Origin: Alteraurantiacibacter buctensis
GTDB taxonomy: Bacteria; Pseudomonadota; Alphaproteobacteria; Sphingomonadales; Sphingomonadaceae
Reading direction: 5' to 3'
Length of the DNA: 64,000 nucleotides
Assembly (NCBI RefSeq): GCF_009827655.1
Contig: NZ_WTYV01000007.1
Span: forward strand, 62,001-126,000
This document shows positions 33,936-42,736 of this stretch, in pieces; within the stretch, counting starts at the first letter, position 1, and the number at the start of each line of letters is the position of its first letter. The notes under the pieces were generated by a model. That model was given only the letters and a program-made list of their open reading frames with translations. It was not told the origin of the DNA and did not search any database. A program made the translations under genes and the position numbers.

Positions 33936-34877
33936 TCAGTCGCGATCTTCCAGCAGTCCGTTGCTCTCCAGCCAGGCGAGGAACTGGCCGGGCCAAAGCG
34001 TCGCCGTGGTGCCGACAGGCCGAATGCCAAAGCCGTGCCCGCCTGCCTGGTAGAGGTGGAATTCGATCTTCCCACCTGCCGCGCGCCAGGCATCGAGCAG
34101 GCCGGTGCCATTGTTGCCGAACAGCGGATCGTCGGTGGCCAGCGCCGCGAACAACGGCGGAGGTTTGTGGGGCACCTCAGCCTGCATCATCGGGCCGTAG
34201 ATGAGCCCGATGAAGTCCGGCTCTGCCCCCTCGGCCTGCGCCTGAGCCACACTGAGCGTGGTCATGGCTCCGGCGGAAAAGCCGATCATGCCCACGCGGT
34301 GCGGATCGACATGCATGCCCTCCGCCCGGCTTCGCACCCAGCGGACGGCGGCGACGCCATCGTCAATGGCCGGTTGGAAGGCTGGCGGACGCACAGGCAC
34401 GCCATCACGGACCTGTGGCCGCGGCTCCCCCTGACGAGCAAATTCCTGCGGATCGACGGGCGTCGGCATCACGCGATACTTGAGCAGAAATGCTGCCACT
34501 CCATGCGCCGCCAGCCAGCGCGCCACCATCTCGCCCTCGGCATCGATGGCCAGAAGGCGGAATCCACCGCCCGGCGCCACGATCACCGCCGCGCCGGTCG
34601 CCTGTGAAGGATGCGGCAGGAACGGCGTGATTGTGGGCTGCGTGACATTGCGCACGACCAGGTAGTCCCGGTCGAAGGTGCCCCAGTTCTCCTGAGCGTG
34701 CTGCCCCTGCATAGGCGGCAGCGCCTCGGTGTAAAGCGGTATGGCATTACGCTGATCCGGTGCTTCTGCTTCAGCCATGACCGGTGGGCCGGATTGCGCC
34801 ATTGCAGATTGCATGACCAGTGATGCGGATGCCAACGCGCATCCCGAGGCGACAAGCCTAAGGGTGTGCTTCATCAT
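33936..34877 (-). CDS. Exported acetyl-esterase-like alpha/beta hydrolase
   Basis: The 313-residue protein has GAGGAG eight bases before its ATG and a signal peptide (LVASGCALASASLVMQSAMA). Motifs are TGAAVIVAPGGGF (oxyanion), MIGFSAGAMTTLSVA (nucleophile Ser), LATDDPLFG (acid) and AGGHGFGIR (His). It aligns throughout with the first domain of the hydrolase at 30259-32166, sharing VRNVT-TITPFLP and VGMIGFSAGAMTTLSVA. It therefore arose by duplication, followed by fusion of a second domain to one copy. It is the first enzyme gene after the receptor. Probably a periplasmic deacetylase or esterase. Confidence 0.85.
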   Translation of the reverse strand: MMKHTLRLVASGCALASASLVMQSAMAQSGPPVMAEAEAPDQRNAIPLYTEALPPMQGQHAQENWGTFDRDYLVVRNVTQPTITPFLPHPSQATGAAVIVAPGGGFRLLAIDAEGEMVARWLAAHGVAAFLLKYRVMPTPVDPQEFARQGEPRPQVRDGVPVRPPAFQPAIDDGVAAVRWVRSRAEGMHVDPHRVGMIGFSAGAMTTLSVAQAQAEGAEPDFIGLIYGPMMQAEVPHKPPPLFAALATDDPLFGNNGTGLLDAWRAAGGKIEFHLYQAGGHGFGIRPVGTTATLWPGQFLAWLESNGLLEDRD

Positions 34878-34894
34878 GTTCGAACTCCTCGCGG

Positions 34895-37123
34895 TCAGAA
34901 TTCATAGTCGAGGGCAAGACCCACCTGGCGGAAGCCTGTGGTCGTCAAGATCTGGCCATATGATCCGATATTGCCGTCCGGGAAATTGATCAGCGCAAAC
35001 ACCGGTTCGTGGTTGTTGGTCAGGTTCCTGACGAAGGCCGAGAGCGACCAGCCGCTGTCGGATCCACGGATGCCCACGCGTCCGCCCAGCGTGAAGTGGC
35101 TGGGGTAAAGCACGTTGGGATCGGTCGATTGCGCGACCTTGAAGCTCGACTTGAACACCATGTCACCACTGATGAAGAAGTCCATCGCGTCGGTGACCGG
35201 AGTGAAATACTCGGTGGATGCAGTTGCCTTCCATTCGGGCGCATTGGCCAGTTGCGTCCCGCCGATTATCGTCCCGTCGCTGCCGACCAGGCCCGCCGGA
35301 TAATCGACGTCGTTGTAAATGAGGCCCGTATTAAGCATCCAGCCTTGCGCCACCCGGCCGCCGAACGACAGCTCGAAGCCGCGCGAGGTGACCGTGCCGA
35401 TGTTCTGCGGCACGCACTGCAGGCCGCCGGTCTGCGTGGTGTTGCAGACCTGGCCCTGGTAATTGCGTACGCGGGTGGAGAAGGCATTCGCCTCGAACAG
35501 CATCCCACGGCCCACTCCCGCCTTGAGACCGATCTCGAAGCTGGTGGGGATTTCCTCCTTGATGATGGTGGTAACCGCAGTCGGATTGCTGGGATCAGCC
35601 AGCGCGATCTGCGGCCCCTTGTAGCCCCGCGTGACGGTGCCGTAGAGGAAGGTGCTGGGCGACACTTCGTATTGCAGGCCGGTTTTCCAGGAGAAGTTGT
35701 GAATGGTCACGCCGCTCGACCCGGTGGCGCCGGTCAGCGTATCGGTGAACACGTTCACTTCTTCATTGGTATAGCGTGCGCCGGCCAGAACGCGGAGGCT
35801 GTCCGACAGATGATAAGTCGCTTGCCCGAAAACCGCGTAGGAACTGTCATCGACCGTGGTCAGCCGCCCGTTGTTCGATACCGGCGTAATCACCGCACCG
35901 TTCGGCAGCGTAACCTTGATGCTGAACGGGCTCGGGTTGTTCACGGTGTCCTGGTCCGAGTAGAACAGGCCAACAGTGTATTCGAGCGGCGAACTGCTGT
36001 CCGATGCCAGTCGCAGTTCCTGCGTGAACAGATCCACGCCTGAGAATCCCGGGCCACTGAAGATCCGGGTGGGATAGGTATCCAGCCGGAAGATATTGAG
36101 CGAGTTCGGCCCCTGGTCCTGGCTGCGCAACGCAGTGACCGAGGTCAGCACGGCGCCGCCGAGGTCGTAATCGACCTGCAACGAGCCGGCCAGCAGCTCG
36201 TTTTCCGCGTGGCCGGGAGAGTTGGTGCAATAGTCGCGGTTGGCGCGCGAGGCAGTGATGCCGCAGGCAGCGAGCACCGTGGCAATAGCCGGGTTGGCAA
36301 TGTAGATCTTGAAGAAGTCGTTGCCGCGCTCATCGACGGAATCAGAGTACTCGCCGATCAGGTTGACGGTCACGACATCCGAAGGCTCCCACAGCAGGCG
36401 GCCACGCAGACCCCAGCTATGGTGCTTGTCCAGCTCGCCGGTCAAAGTGTTCCGGTCGATGCCCTGCGTGCCGCTGTAGTTGCCCGACACGCGCATGGCT
36501 GCGTTGTCGGCGATTGGCAGGTTGACCACGCCTTGAACCAGTTGCCGGCCGTATTCGGAACCCAGCGTGCCGGCGTCCGACAACTCGGTGCGGAAGCGGC
36601 CGCCGAAAACGCCATATTCGGGTCGACGGGTAGCGATATTGATCACGCCCGCAGATGTGGTGAGGCCGAACAGTGTGCCCTGCGGCCCCTTCAAGACCTC
36701 GACCCGCTCGACATCGAACAGGCTGGTGATGTTGGCGTTGCCCTGGCTGACCTCGTCGACCACGACGCCGACCGAGCCGACCGCGCCGATCTGGAACGTG
36801 GTAGTACCCACGCCGCGGATCTGTCCGCCGCCGCCGGTTCCGAGGTTGGGTGCCTGCTGCACTTCCAGTGCCGGAGCGACACGCGACAGATCCGAGATCT
36901 GGTTGACCTGCTGGCGCTCCAGCGCCTCCTGGCTGGTTACCGTAACCGAGACCGGCACTTCCAGCACCGATTGTTCGCGACGCTGGGCAGTCACGATGAT
37001 CTGCCCGTCGTCCTCGTCGCCGTCGTCTGCCGCCGGGGCCGATTGCGCGATCGATGGCGTTGCCACCAAAATGGTCGATGCGATGGCCGCGCTAGCGCTG
37101 GCCGCCAACAATGAAAACTTCAT
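34895..37123 (-). CDS. TonB-dependent outer-membrane receptor of esterase locus
   Basis: The 742-residue protein has a signal peptide ending near SIAQ and an acidic spacer (DDGDEDDGQ). IIVTAQRREQ follows, then a plug (QIRGVGTTTFQIG, VGVVVDEVSQGN, VERVEVLKGPQGTLFG) and a barrel ending in LALDYEF with terminal Phe. GGCGGAGG lies immediately before the ATG. It heads a leftward cluster with three exported hydrolases 17-60 bp apart. This arrangement suggests import of an ester-containing compound that is trimmed in the periplasm. A terminator-like hairpin in its leader (37173-37210) may control expression. Confidence 0.9.
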   Translation of the reverse strand: MKFSLLAASASAAIASTILVATPSIAQSAPAADDGDEDDGQIIVTAQRREQSVLEVPVSVTVTSQEALERQQVNQISDLSRVAPALEVQQAPNLGTGGGGQIRGVGTTTFQIGAVGSVGVVVDEVSQGNANITSLFDVERVEVLKGPQGTLFGLTTSAGVINIATRRPEYGVFGGRFRTELSDAGTLGSEYGRQLVQGVVNLPIADNAAMRVSGNYSGTQGIDRNTLTGELDKHHSWGLRGRLLWEPSDVVTVNLIGEYSDSVDERGNDFFKIYIANPAIATVLAACGITASRANRDYCTNSPGHAENELLAGSLQVDYDLGGAVLTSVTALRSQDQGPNSLNIFRLDTYPTRIFSGPGFSGVDLFTQELRLASDSSSPLEYTVGLFYSDQDTVNNPSPFSIKVTLPNGAVITPVSNNGRLTTVDDSSYAVFGQATYHLSDSLRVLAGARYTNEEVNVFTDTLTGATGSSGVTIHNFSWKTGLQYEVSPSTFLYGTVTRGYKGPQIALADPSNPTAVTTIIKEEIPTSFEIGLKAGVGRGMLFEANAFSTRVRNYQGQVCNTTQTGGLQCVPQNIGTVTSRGFELSFGGRVAQGWMLNTGLIYNDVDYPAGLVGSDGTIIGGTQLANAPEWKATASTEYFTPVTDAMDFFISGDMVFKSSFKVAQSTDPNVLYPSHFTLGGRVGIRGSDSGWSLSAFVRNLTNNHEPVFALINFPDGNIGSYGQILTTTGFRQVGLALDYEF

Positions 37124-37172
37124 CCTCCGCCCCTCTCCGGTTTTTCCGGCTTGCTCCCTGTGCTTCTCCCGA

Positions 37173-37210
37173 CAAAAAGTTCGGAGGGGGGAAGCGACGC
37201 CCCCCTCCGA
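37173..37210 (-). terminator. Terminator-like hairpin in receptor leader
   Basis: TCGGAGGGGGG and CCCCCCTCCGA form a perfect eleven-base stem (37181-37210). On the minus strand it is followed by ACTTTTTG (37173-37180), giving the full form of an intrinsic terminator. It lies 50 bp upstream of the TonB receptor start. Any leftward transcript begun near the CpxR-like sites must therefore pass it. Attenuation of the receptor operon is a plausible role. Confidence 0.65.
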
Positions 37211-37333
37211 GATGGGAGAAACCGCAAGGGTCAGCCCTTGCCTTATGCAGGACCGCGATCAGCGACTGAGCGAGCCGCTGCGATTGTTCCGCGAACCTGA
37301 TCTGAGTTGTATCCGGCTAAAGAGAGAGCGGGG

Positions 37334-37371
37334 GTAAGTTTACCGAAATCGATCTGTAAATTTACCGTAAA
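37334..37371. promoter_or_regulatory. Phased GTAA(A/G) sites, candidate CpxR-type boxes
   Basis: GTAAG (37334), GTAAA (37356) and GTAAA (37367) are spaced 22 and 11 bp apart, so all lie on one helix face. E. coli CpxR binds tandem GTAAA half-sites a few bases apart. The sites lie between the TonB receptor and the CpxR-like regulator gene and could serve either direction. The sequence GTAAATTTAC (37356-37365) is also a perfect palindrome. Confidence 0.55.
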
Positions 37372-37410
37372 GGGACTAGCAAGCTGTGATTGAAACGGCA
37401 CACACGGACC

Positions 37411-38112
37411 ATGACCGATAAACAGCCAAGATTGTTGATCATCGACGACGATAATGAACATGTCGATTTGCTTGCAGATTACCTGCGCGCCGAAGGTTTC
37501 TTGATCGATTCGGTGCTGGATCCGCAGCTTGCGACAGAACGGGCACTGGCAACTCGCTACGATGCACTCATCCTGGACGTGATGATGCCGGGCAAATCAG
37601 GCATTGCCATCCTGGGCGAGCTACGTCGCGCCAGCCAGGTGCCCATCATCATGTTGACCGCGCGCGGAGATGACATCGACCGCGTGGTAGGACTGGAACT
37701 GGGTGCCGATGACTATATGGCCAAGCCATTCCTGCCCCGCGAACTGGTTGCGCGGGTGCGTGCCGTCTTGCGCCGATTCAACCTTCCGCCAGGCGATGGG
37801 GGCACCAATCGTCTCGACAACGGCACAGTCTCGATCGACCTTGCCGGGCGCGAGGCCTGGAGTAATGGCGAGCGGGTGGATCTGACCGCTTCGGAGTTCA
37901 ATATCCTGGCTGCGCTGCTGCAATCGCCCGAAAAGGTCCTGACGAAGGACGAACTCACGCAAGTTGCCTTGAACCGCAGCTGGTCGCCTTATGACCGCAG
38001 TATCGACGTGCACATCAAGAACCTGCGGCACAAGCTGGGACGCGGCGGCGCGGTGCGGCACGGGGTAGAGACAGTGCGCGGCGTCGGCTACCGGATCGTG
38101 AGAGCGCAGTGA
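37411..38112 (+). CDS. CpxR/OmpR-family response regulator
   Basis: The ATG at 37411 fits the domain start; an in-frame ATG at 37390 adds seven residues. The 233-residue protein has a receiver domain with acidic pair Asp12-Asp13, phospho-acceptor Asp56 in LILDVMMPG, Thr83 in MLTARG and Lys105 in MAKPF. A winged-helix output domain follows (VDLTASEFNILAALL, then SIDVHIKNLRHKL). It is most like CpxR. Its stop overlaps the kinase gene start by four bases (GTGA). It probably binds the GTAA(A/G) sites upstream of itself and controls the divergent receptor-esterase operon. Confidence 0.92.
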   Translation: MTDKQPRLLIIDDDNEHVDLLADYLRAEGFLIDSVLDPQLATERALATRYDALILDVMMPGKSGIAILGELRRASQVPIIMLTARGDDIDRVVGLELGADDYMAKPFLPRELVARVRAVLRRFNLPPGDGGTNRLDNGTVSIDLAGREAWSNGERVDLTASEFNILAALLQSPEKVLTKDELTQVALNRSWSPYDRSIDVHIKNLRHKLGRGGAVRHGVETVRGVGYRIVRAQ

Positions 38113-39266
38113 AAATCAAGATCTTCTGGAAGATCCTGCTGTCGTTCTGGCTGGCGTTCTTCCTGGCGGTGCCGACGGTCTGGATCCCGGTGACCATACT
38201 GTTTGGCGAACATCCGCCGGCACCCGGCGAGAGCGTGGTGGTAACGAACGCGGCTAACGGCGAGCGAAGGCTGGGTGACGGGGTGGCCACCGTGCGCGAT
38301 CCCTCGGGCGATCCAGAGGAGTTTCGCCGCTTCACCCTTCAGGTGCTGATCGTTGGCGCAGTCACCGGCCTGCTGTTCAGTATAGTGCTCGCCCGCTACC
38401 TCACCCGCCCGGTCAACGCCTTGCAATCCGGGTTTCGGCAACTGGCGCAAGGGCAGTTCGACGTCCGGCTTGCTCCGCGACTGGGCCGTCGGCGTGACGA
38501 AATCGCCGACCTGGCGCGCGAGTTCGACGATACCGCACGCCGCCTCGACGCGCTGGTCACGGCCCGTGACCGATTACTCCACGAAGTTTCGCACGAGTTA
38601 CGCACTCCGCTTAGCCGCCTTCTTCTGGCGATCAGCATCTTCCAGCAACAACCTGCCCGCGCACAGGAGATGGGCCTTCGTATCGAACGCGAAGCAACAA
38701 ACCTGTCCAGCCTGCTGGGTGAAATTCTCGATCTTGCGCGTAGTGAGGAGCAGGGCATCGGTGCTGACGGCGAAAGCTATTACGACCCCATCCTGGTGCT
38801 GACCGAACTGGTGAATGATGCCGCATTTGAAGCCCAGTCACGCGAACTCAAGATCAAGTTCGAATGTCTGGAACCTGCCGCACCTGAAACACTGACCGTG
38901 CGCGGCAATCCACTGATGCTCGCCAGGTCGTGCGAGAACGTGCTCCGCAACGCCATCCGGTTTTCGTCACACAAAAGTGAAATCACCATCACAGCCCACG
39001 TGTCAGTCGCAGCCAGACCAACGCTGGAAATCGTGATCAGTGACCAGGGGCCAGGCATTCCCGAGAAGGACCTGACACATATTTTTGAGCCTTTTTCTAC
39101 GAGCCAGGAACCGGGTTTTGGCTTGGGTCTGTCGATAGCTCGCCGCGCCATCAAGTCACAGCGAGGAACGATCGAGGCCAGTAACCTACCCAGTGGAGGT
39201 TTGAGGATCATTATTTCGATTCCTGTCCATACGGATTGGGGAGATGAAGAGAAATCGCTGACTTAG
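38109..39266 (+). CDS. Sensor histidine kinase, CpxA-like
   Basis: A GTG start overlaps the regulator's stop codon. The 385-residue protein has TM1 (residues 8-32), a short periplasmic sensor of about 45 residues, TM2 (77-97) and HAMP (about 98-150). The phosphotransfer His162 lies in HEVSHELRTPLSRL. The ATPase domain carries N-box ENVLRNAIRFS, G1 DQGPGIPEKD, F-box FEPFST and G2 GFGLGLSIA. The periplasmic loop is much shorter than that of E. coli CpxA, which argues for a different or membrane-embedded signal. It pairs with the adjacent regulator. Confidence 0.92.
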   Translation: MKIKIFWKILLSFWLAFFLAVPTVWIPVTILFGEHPPAPGESVVVTNAANGERRLGDGVATVRDPSGDPEEFRRFTLQVLIVGAVTGLLFSIVLARYLTRPVNALQSGFRQLAQGQFDVRLAPRLGRRRDEIADLAREFDDTARRLDALVTARDRLLHEVSHELRTPLSRLLLAISIFQQQPARAQEMGLRIEREATNLSSLLGEILDLARSEEQGIGADGESYYDPILVLTELVNDAAFEAQSRELKIKFECLEPAAPETLTVRGNPLMLARSCENVLRNAIRFSSHKSEITITAHVSVAARPTLEIVISDQGPGIPEKDLTHIFEPFSTSQEPGFGLGLSIARRAIKSQRGTIEASNLPSGGLRIIISIPVHTDWGDEEKSLT

Positions 39267-39363
39267 GAATGGATTGAATTGGAAGTCTAAACAGATGGGC
39301 CACGTACTCGTGCTGTCCCATGCGAGCGCAGTAGGCAGATTGCAGGCAGTGTAACAACGCGAT

Positions 39364-39383
39364 GTTGTGAAATTTTACACAAC
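39364..39383. promoter_or_regulatory. Imperfect palindrome downstream of kinase gene
   Basis: GTTGTGAAATTTTACACAAC has matching arms GTTGTG and CACAAC around an AT-rich centre. It is about 100 bp past the kinase stop, in otherwise empty DNA (39267-39478). That stretch also contains a degraded copy of the dispersed repeat at about 39407-39460. It may be an operator, but no gene start is close. Confidence 0.3.
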
Positions 39384-39478
39384 TTACCGAGTGTCCGTTG
39401 TTCCAAATCGTCCGCTTTCAGGCAAACAGAACCACGGACCGAACGGCCGAAATGAGGGCGCAAAGCTGCCGAAGCAAC

Positions 39479-39727
39479 CTACATCCCACCCCGCCGCTGT
39501 TCCGCAAACTCATTCGCCTTCCTGGCATCGAGCAACTCAACCACATCGACCCCGAGCGCCGTTGCAATCCGCTCCAACACCAGGATCGAGGGGTTGCGCA
39601 CACCACGTTCGACGCCCGAGATGTAACCGCGGTCAAAGCCGCTGTCGGTGGCAAAGTCTTCCTGCGTGATCTCACGCCCGGCACGAAGCCGCCGAAGGTT
39701 CCAACCGATGCGCTGCCTGATCTCCAT
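39479..39727 (-). CDS. XRE-family helix-turn-helix regulator
   Basis: The 82-residue protein is a single HTH_3 domain: IRQRIGWNLRRLRAGREITQ, EDFATDSGFDRGYISGVERG, then LERIATALGVDVVELLDAR. Small stand-alone XRE proteins act as phage repressors or as control proteins of restriction-type modules. It is divergent from the nuclease-like gene 95 bp away, a typical regulator-target arrangement. The intergenic gap (39728-39822) should hold the shared promoters. Confidence 0.88.
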   Translation of the reverse strand: MEIRQRIGWNLRRLRAGREITQEDFATDSGFDRGYISGVERGVRNPSILVLERIATALGVDVVELLDARKANEFAEQRRGGM

Positions 39728-39822
39728 TGCATGGAAAGGATCGGGCCATGCGACCTATTGGCCCACGACTTATAAGACTCATTTGACTGGACTGTTCTCC
39801 GCTCTTCGCCCACCACAGTCCT

Positions 39823-40992
39823 ATGCAAAGGGCACGAGGCATCCCCGTCTTGGTCGGTCATGAAGGCGAGCGCCAGGCGCTCGATCGCATTCATCTCGGA
39901 AGCGGGACCCACGATGAGAACTGGCTGCAGGAGCTGATCCATGACCACCCTGCAATCCTGCCGATCGCTGATATCGAGCCCGGGTTCGGTGAGCCGGTAC
40001 CGGTCGCCAGGGAAGTGCCTTGCGGACACGGCTATATCGACAACCTCTATCTTACCCCATCTGGCGACATCGTGCTGGTCGAGACCAAGCTATGGCGCAA
40101 CAACGAGATCAGGCGCGAGGTGGTGGCGCAGGCGCTCGATTATGTCGCGGCACTGACCGCCATGTCCTTCGACCAATTCGAACAGGCTGTTGCCCGCGGA
40201 CAGGGTGCGCCCAAGCGGATCCATGATCTGTTTGCGTCTAACCCCGAGGCGCTCGAAGAGCCGGCCTTCATTGATGCTGTTACCGTCAACCTGCGGCGCG
40301 GCCGGATGCTGGTGCTCGTGCTGGGAGACGGGATCCGGACCGAGACCGAGGCGCTCGCCAATCTCCTCCAGAGCCATGCCGGCGCCCATTTCACATTCGC
40401 GCTGGTCGAGCTGGCCACCTGGCGCACAGGGAACGGGTCGATCCTGGCAGTCCCAGACGTGCTGGCACGGACTGTGATGATCGAGCGCGGCATTGTGCGG
40501 ATCGAGGGTGCCGGCGTTACGGTCGCCCCGGTTCCGGTCGAAGCCAAGGCCCGCGCCCAGTCCATCAGCATGAGCGATTTCATGGGCATCATGGCGCAGC
40601 GTAATCCGGCCCTGCCCGGTGCCATCAACGCCATGCTGGATGCGCTGAAGCCTTACGGGATCTACTCTGAGCTCAAGGCCACTCTCAGTCTCAAGCTAGA
40701 CTCTCCCCTACTGAACCGGCCAGCAAACTTTGGTTACATCGACAAGAGCGGCAGATTCTGGACTGACCCAGCTGCGGGCAATTTGCCCAGAAGCGTCTGG
40801 CGCCCCTATTTTGATCGCCTCGCCGAGATTGTCGGAGGTGTGGTCATCGATGAACCGAAGAGTCGCTACGTAGCGATCCCTGGGCGATCAACCCCACGGA
40901 TCGAGGATTTGATCCTTCAGCATCTGGACGACTTTGTCGGGGCTATCGCGGATGCGATCCATCGCCTGAATGAAGATGCGCAGCAGCAATGA
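39823..40992 (+). CDS. NucS/DUF91-like PD-(D/E)XK nuclease-fold protein
   Basis: The 389-residue protein carries an apparent PD-(D/E)XK core near residues 65-90. The motif is GYIDNLYLTPSGDIVLVETK with Asp and Glu-x-Lys, after which RREVVAQALDYVAAL forms the expected helix. This resembles the C-terminal nuclease module of NucS-type endonucleases and other DUF91 proteins. The rest (for example SMSDFMGIMAQRNPALPG and DKSGRFWTDPA) is not a domain I recognise. It lies divergent from the XRE regulator and ten bases before a small unknown gene. A DNA-repair, mismatch or defence role is possible. Confidence 0.65.
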   Translation: MQRARGIPVLVGHEGERQALDRIHLGSGTHDENWLQELIHDHPAILPIADIEPGFGEPVPVAREVPCGHGYIDNLYLTPSGDIVLVETKLWRNNEIRREVVAQALDYVAALTAMSFDQFEQAVARGQGAPKRIHDLFASNPEALEEPAFIDAVTVNLRRGRMLVLVLGDGIRTETEALANLLQSHAGAHFTFALVELATWRTGNGSILAVPDVLARTVMIERGIVRIEGAGVTVAPVPVEAKARAQSISMSDFMGIMAQRNPALPGAINAMLDALKPYGIYSELKATLSLKLDSPLLNRPANFGYIDKSGRFWTDPAAGNLPRSVWRPYFDRLAEIVGGVVIDEPKSRYVAIPGRSTPRIEDLILQHLDDFVGAIADAIHRLNEDAQQQ

Positions 40993-41002
40993 GGACACGC
41001 CG

Positions 41003-41377
41003 ATGACCGACCGCGTCTTCATGGTGGAGCCTAGCGGTTGGTACGCATTGACGATGTACCCTGGATATTGGGATGTGCCCTATCACTCCCCATTGCGGGT
41101 GGATGGCATTGAATGGCTGGGCGAGCAGCACATCACGTTGGAGTTCCTGAACCTCGCTTACGCAGCTGGGGTGCGGGATTTCAGGATCGAATGCGCGATC
41201 CTGAAAGCTGCGCCAGACTTTCTCGCCTGCAGCCCCGTCGATCAGTCAGACCGGTTGTATGTCTTTGCGAAGCTGACGCGGGCCTGGATGACGGCCAATT
41301 TCCCCAACGTCGCAACGGACTCGCTGTTTGACGAAGCAGGAAGGCCAGACGAACGCGCCTTCCTGGCACTGGTCTAG
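41003..41377 (+). CDS. Hypothetical protein next to nuclease-like gene
   Basis: The ATG at 41003 has GAGGA seven bases upstream and follows the nuclease-like gene by ten bases, so they are probably one operon. The 124-residue protein is soluble and rich in aromatic residues (VEPSGWYALTMYPGYWDVPY). Its later part is helical (SDRLYVFAKLTRAWMTANFP). I do not recognise a family. Its consistent coupling to the nuclease would suggest a partner or immunity-like protein, but that is inference. Confidence 0.65.
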   Translation: MTDRVFMVEPSGWYALTMYPGYWDVPYHSPLRVDGIEWLGEQHITLEFLNLAYAAGVRDFRIECAILKAAPDFLACSPVDQSDRLYVFAKLTRAWMTANFPNVATDSLFDEAGRPDERAFLALV

Positions 41378-41474
41378 GATTTTTCCTACAGCCGCCTACC
41401 CAATCCGACCCAGCGCGCGCCTTTCGAAAAGCTGCGTCTCGACTTTGCCGGCGCGGCAAGCATGTGTGTCACCC

Positions 41475-41684
41475 GTGGAACGGCAAGCACGCGATGACAT
41501 GGTGAGATTACTGGTCCTGGAGGCCGGACGGTTTTTGGAGGACCTGTCACCAGACCTGGCGCAAATCCTGCCCGCTGACGAAGATGTCCGCAGGGTAAGG
41601 CTTGGTGCGATGGCGGAAGCCTCCGCCGCAGCCACGGCGCTGCTGCAGGCTGCTATTGCGATCTGTGGTCTCCACGAGGGTTGA
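41475..41684 (+). CDS. Small hypothetical protein
   Basis: From a GTG at 41475 (alternatives GTG 41466 or ATG 41499) one frame encodes about 69 residues. The sequence is natural and helical (DDMVRLLVLEAGRFLEDLSP, then AMAEASAAATALLQAA). No strong ribosome site is visible. It lies between the nuclease module and the phage terminase remnant and is convergent with the latter. Family unknown. It may belong to the phage-derived segment. Confidence 0.45.
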   Translation: MERQARDDMVRLLVLEAGRFLEDLSPDLAQILPADEDVRRVRLGAMAEASAAATALLQAAIAICGLHEG

Positions 41685-41702
41685 ATGCCACTATGCGCCC
41701 CT

Positions 41703-42725
41703 TCATCGCCTCCTTGCCGCATCCGCAAAGCGAACTAGGTTCCCGGTATCGACGGCCGCCAGGAACTGGATCACGCTATCGACCTGGTCATCATGCTTGC
41801 CATTCGGAAAGGCCAGCAGTTCGTCCTCGAAGGTCCTGAGCCATGGCGCCCCCTCCGGCAGGAATATCTCGCCGCGTTCAAACTTGGGCGTTTGCTGTGA
41901 CGCCCGGTCCTGCTTGGAACTGACCGGAGGTATTGCCTGGAGCCAGACGTTGCGATGGTCGGCTCGCCTGATATTCTGGCCAACGCTAAATCCTGACCCG
42001 GCCTTCTCAACAATCACCAGACCGGCCTCCCATTCCTTGCGCTTGGCATAAATCGCCTTCTCCAAATCAGGGAACGTGAGCTTCGCGCGATACACGTCGA
42101 GCAGGTAGCAATTTTGGCCCGACAGCGCCCAGGTCGAACAGACCGAGAAGTCGTTATGCTCCTGGATATCGTAGGCCGTATCCCAACTCTGGAAGATGCC
42201 TTGCACCTGATGCGGTTGCGGCGGCGTTTTATAGCGCTTCAGCCATTCGCCCTTAAACAGGGCCCCTCCCGGCGGCATTGGGCGCTGGTTGTATTGCGCT
42301 TCGAAATCCCGCTCACCCATCTCGCTGCGAAGGCGCGCAATCTCCTCCTCGCCAATCCGTTCCGCATGCAGGATGCGCCCCGCCTTCCGTGATCCAAATC
42401 GACCCGGCGCGAGCTCAATCTTGCGATCCTGCCATTCCACTAGGGGCAACTCGAGCAAATTCCATCCACCTTGCGCCATAAGCTGCCCTGGCAAGTCCTC
42501 CATGTGCAGGCGCTGGGCAATGACGATGATCCGCCCCTTCTTGGGATCATCGAGCCGGCTGGCCACGGTTCCGCCATACCATTGCATGGCATTCTCACGT
42601 GCGACTTCGGAATGGGCATCGGCTGCCTTGATGGGGTCATCCAGGATGATGAGATTTCCGCCCAGGCCCGTCAGTGAGCCACCTACCGAAGTGGCACGAC
42701 GTTGTCCGAGGGTCGACGTTACCCA
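41703..42725 (-). pseudogene. 5'-truncated phage terminase large subunit
   Basis: The frame is open from a TGA at 42726-42728 down to 41703 and encodes the later part of a TerL protein. It starts at QRRATSVGGSLTGLGG and the Walker-B-like NLIILDDP, then continues through IIVIAQRLHMEDLPGQL. The nuclease domain follows with Asp in FQSWDTAYD, Glu in LVIVEKAGSG and GKHDDQVDS. The N-terminal 150 or so residues, with Walker A, are missing. There is no start codon with a ribosome site at the 5' end; the first ATG (42587) lies past the Walker-B-like motif. This is a deletion remnant and cannot package DNA as an ATPase. Confidence 0.85.
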
Positions 42726-42736
42726 TCAGAATTCCC

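Noticed and set aside
37261-37330. TPP-riboswitch-like core (GAACCTGATCTG at 37293-37304 after a CTGAG) before the response regulator
   Set aside because: The CUGAGA element is not exact, the second core (CC-GCG-AGGGA) is poor, the closing stems do not form convincingly, and a two-component gene is an odd target. A covariance-model search would settle it.
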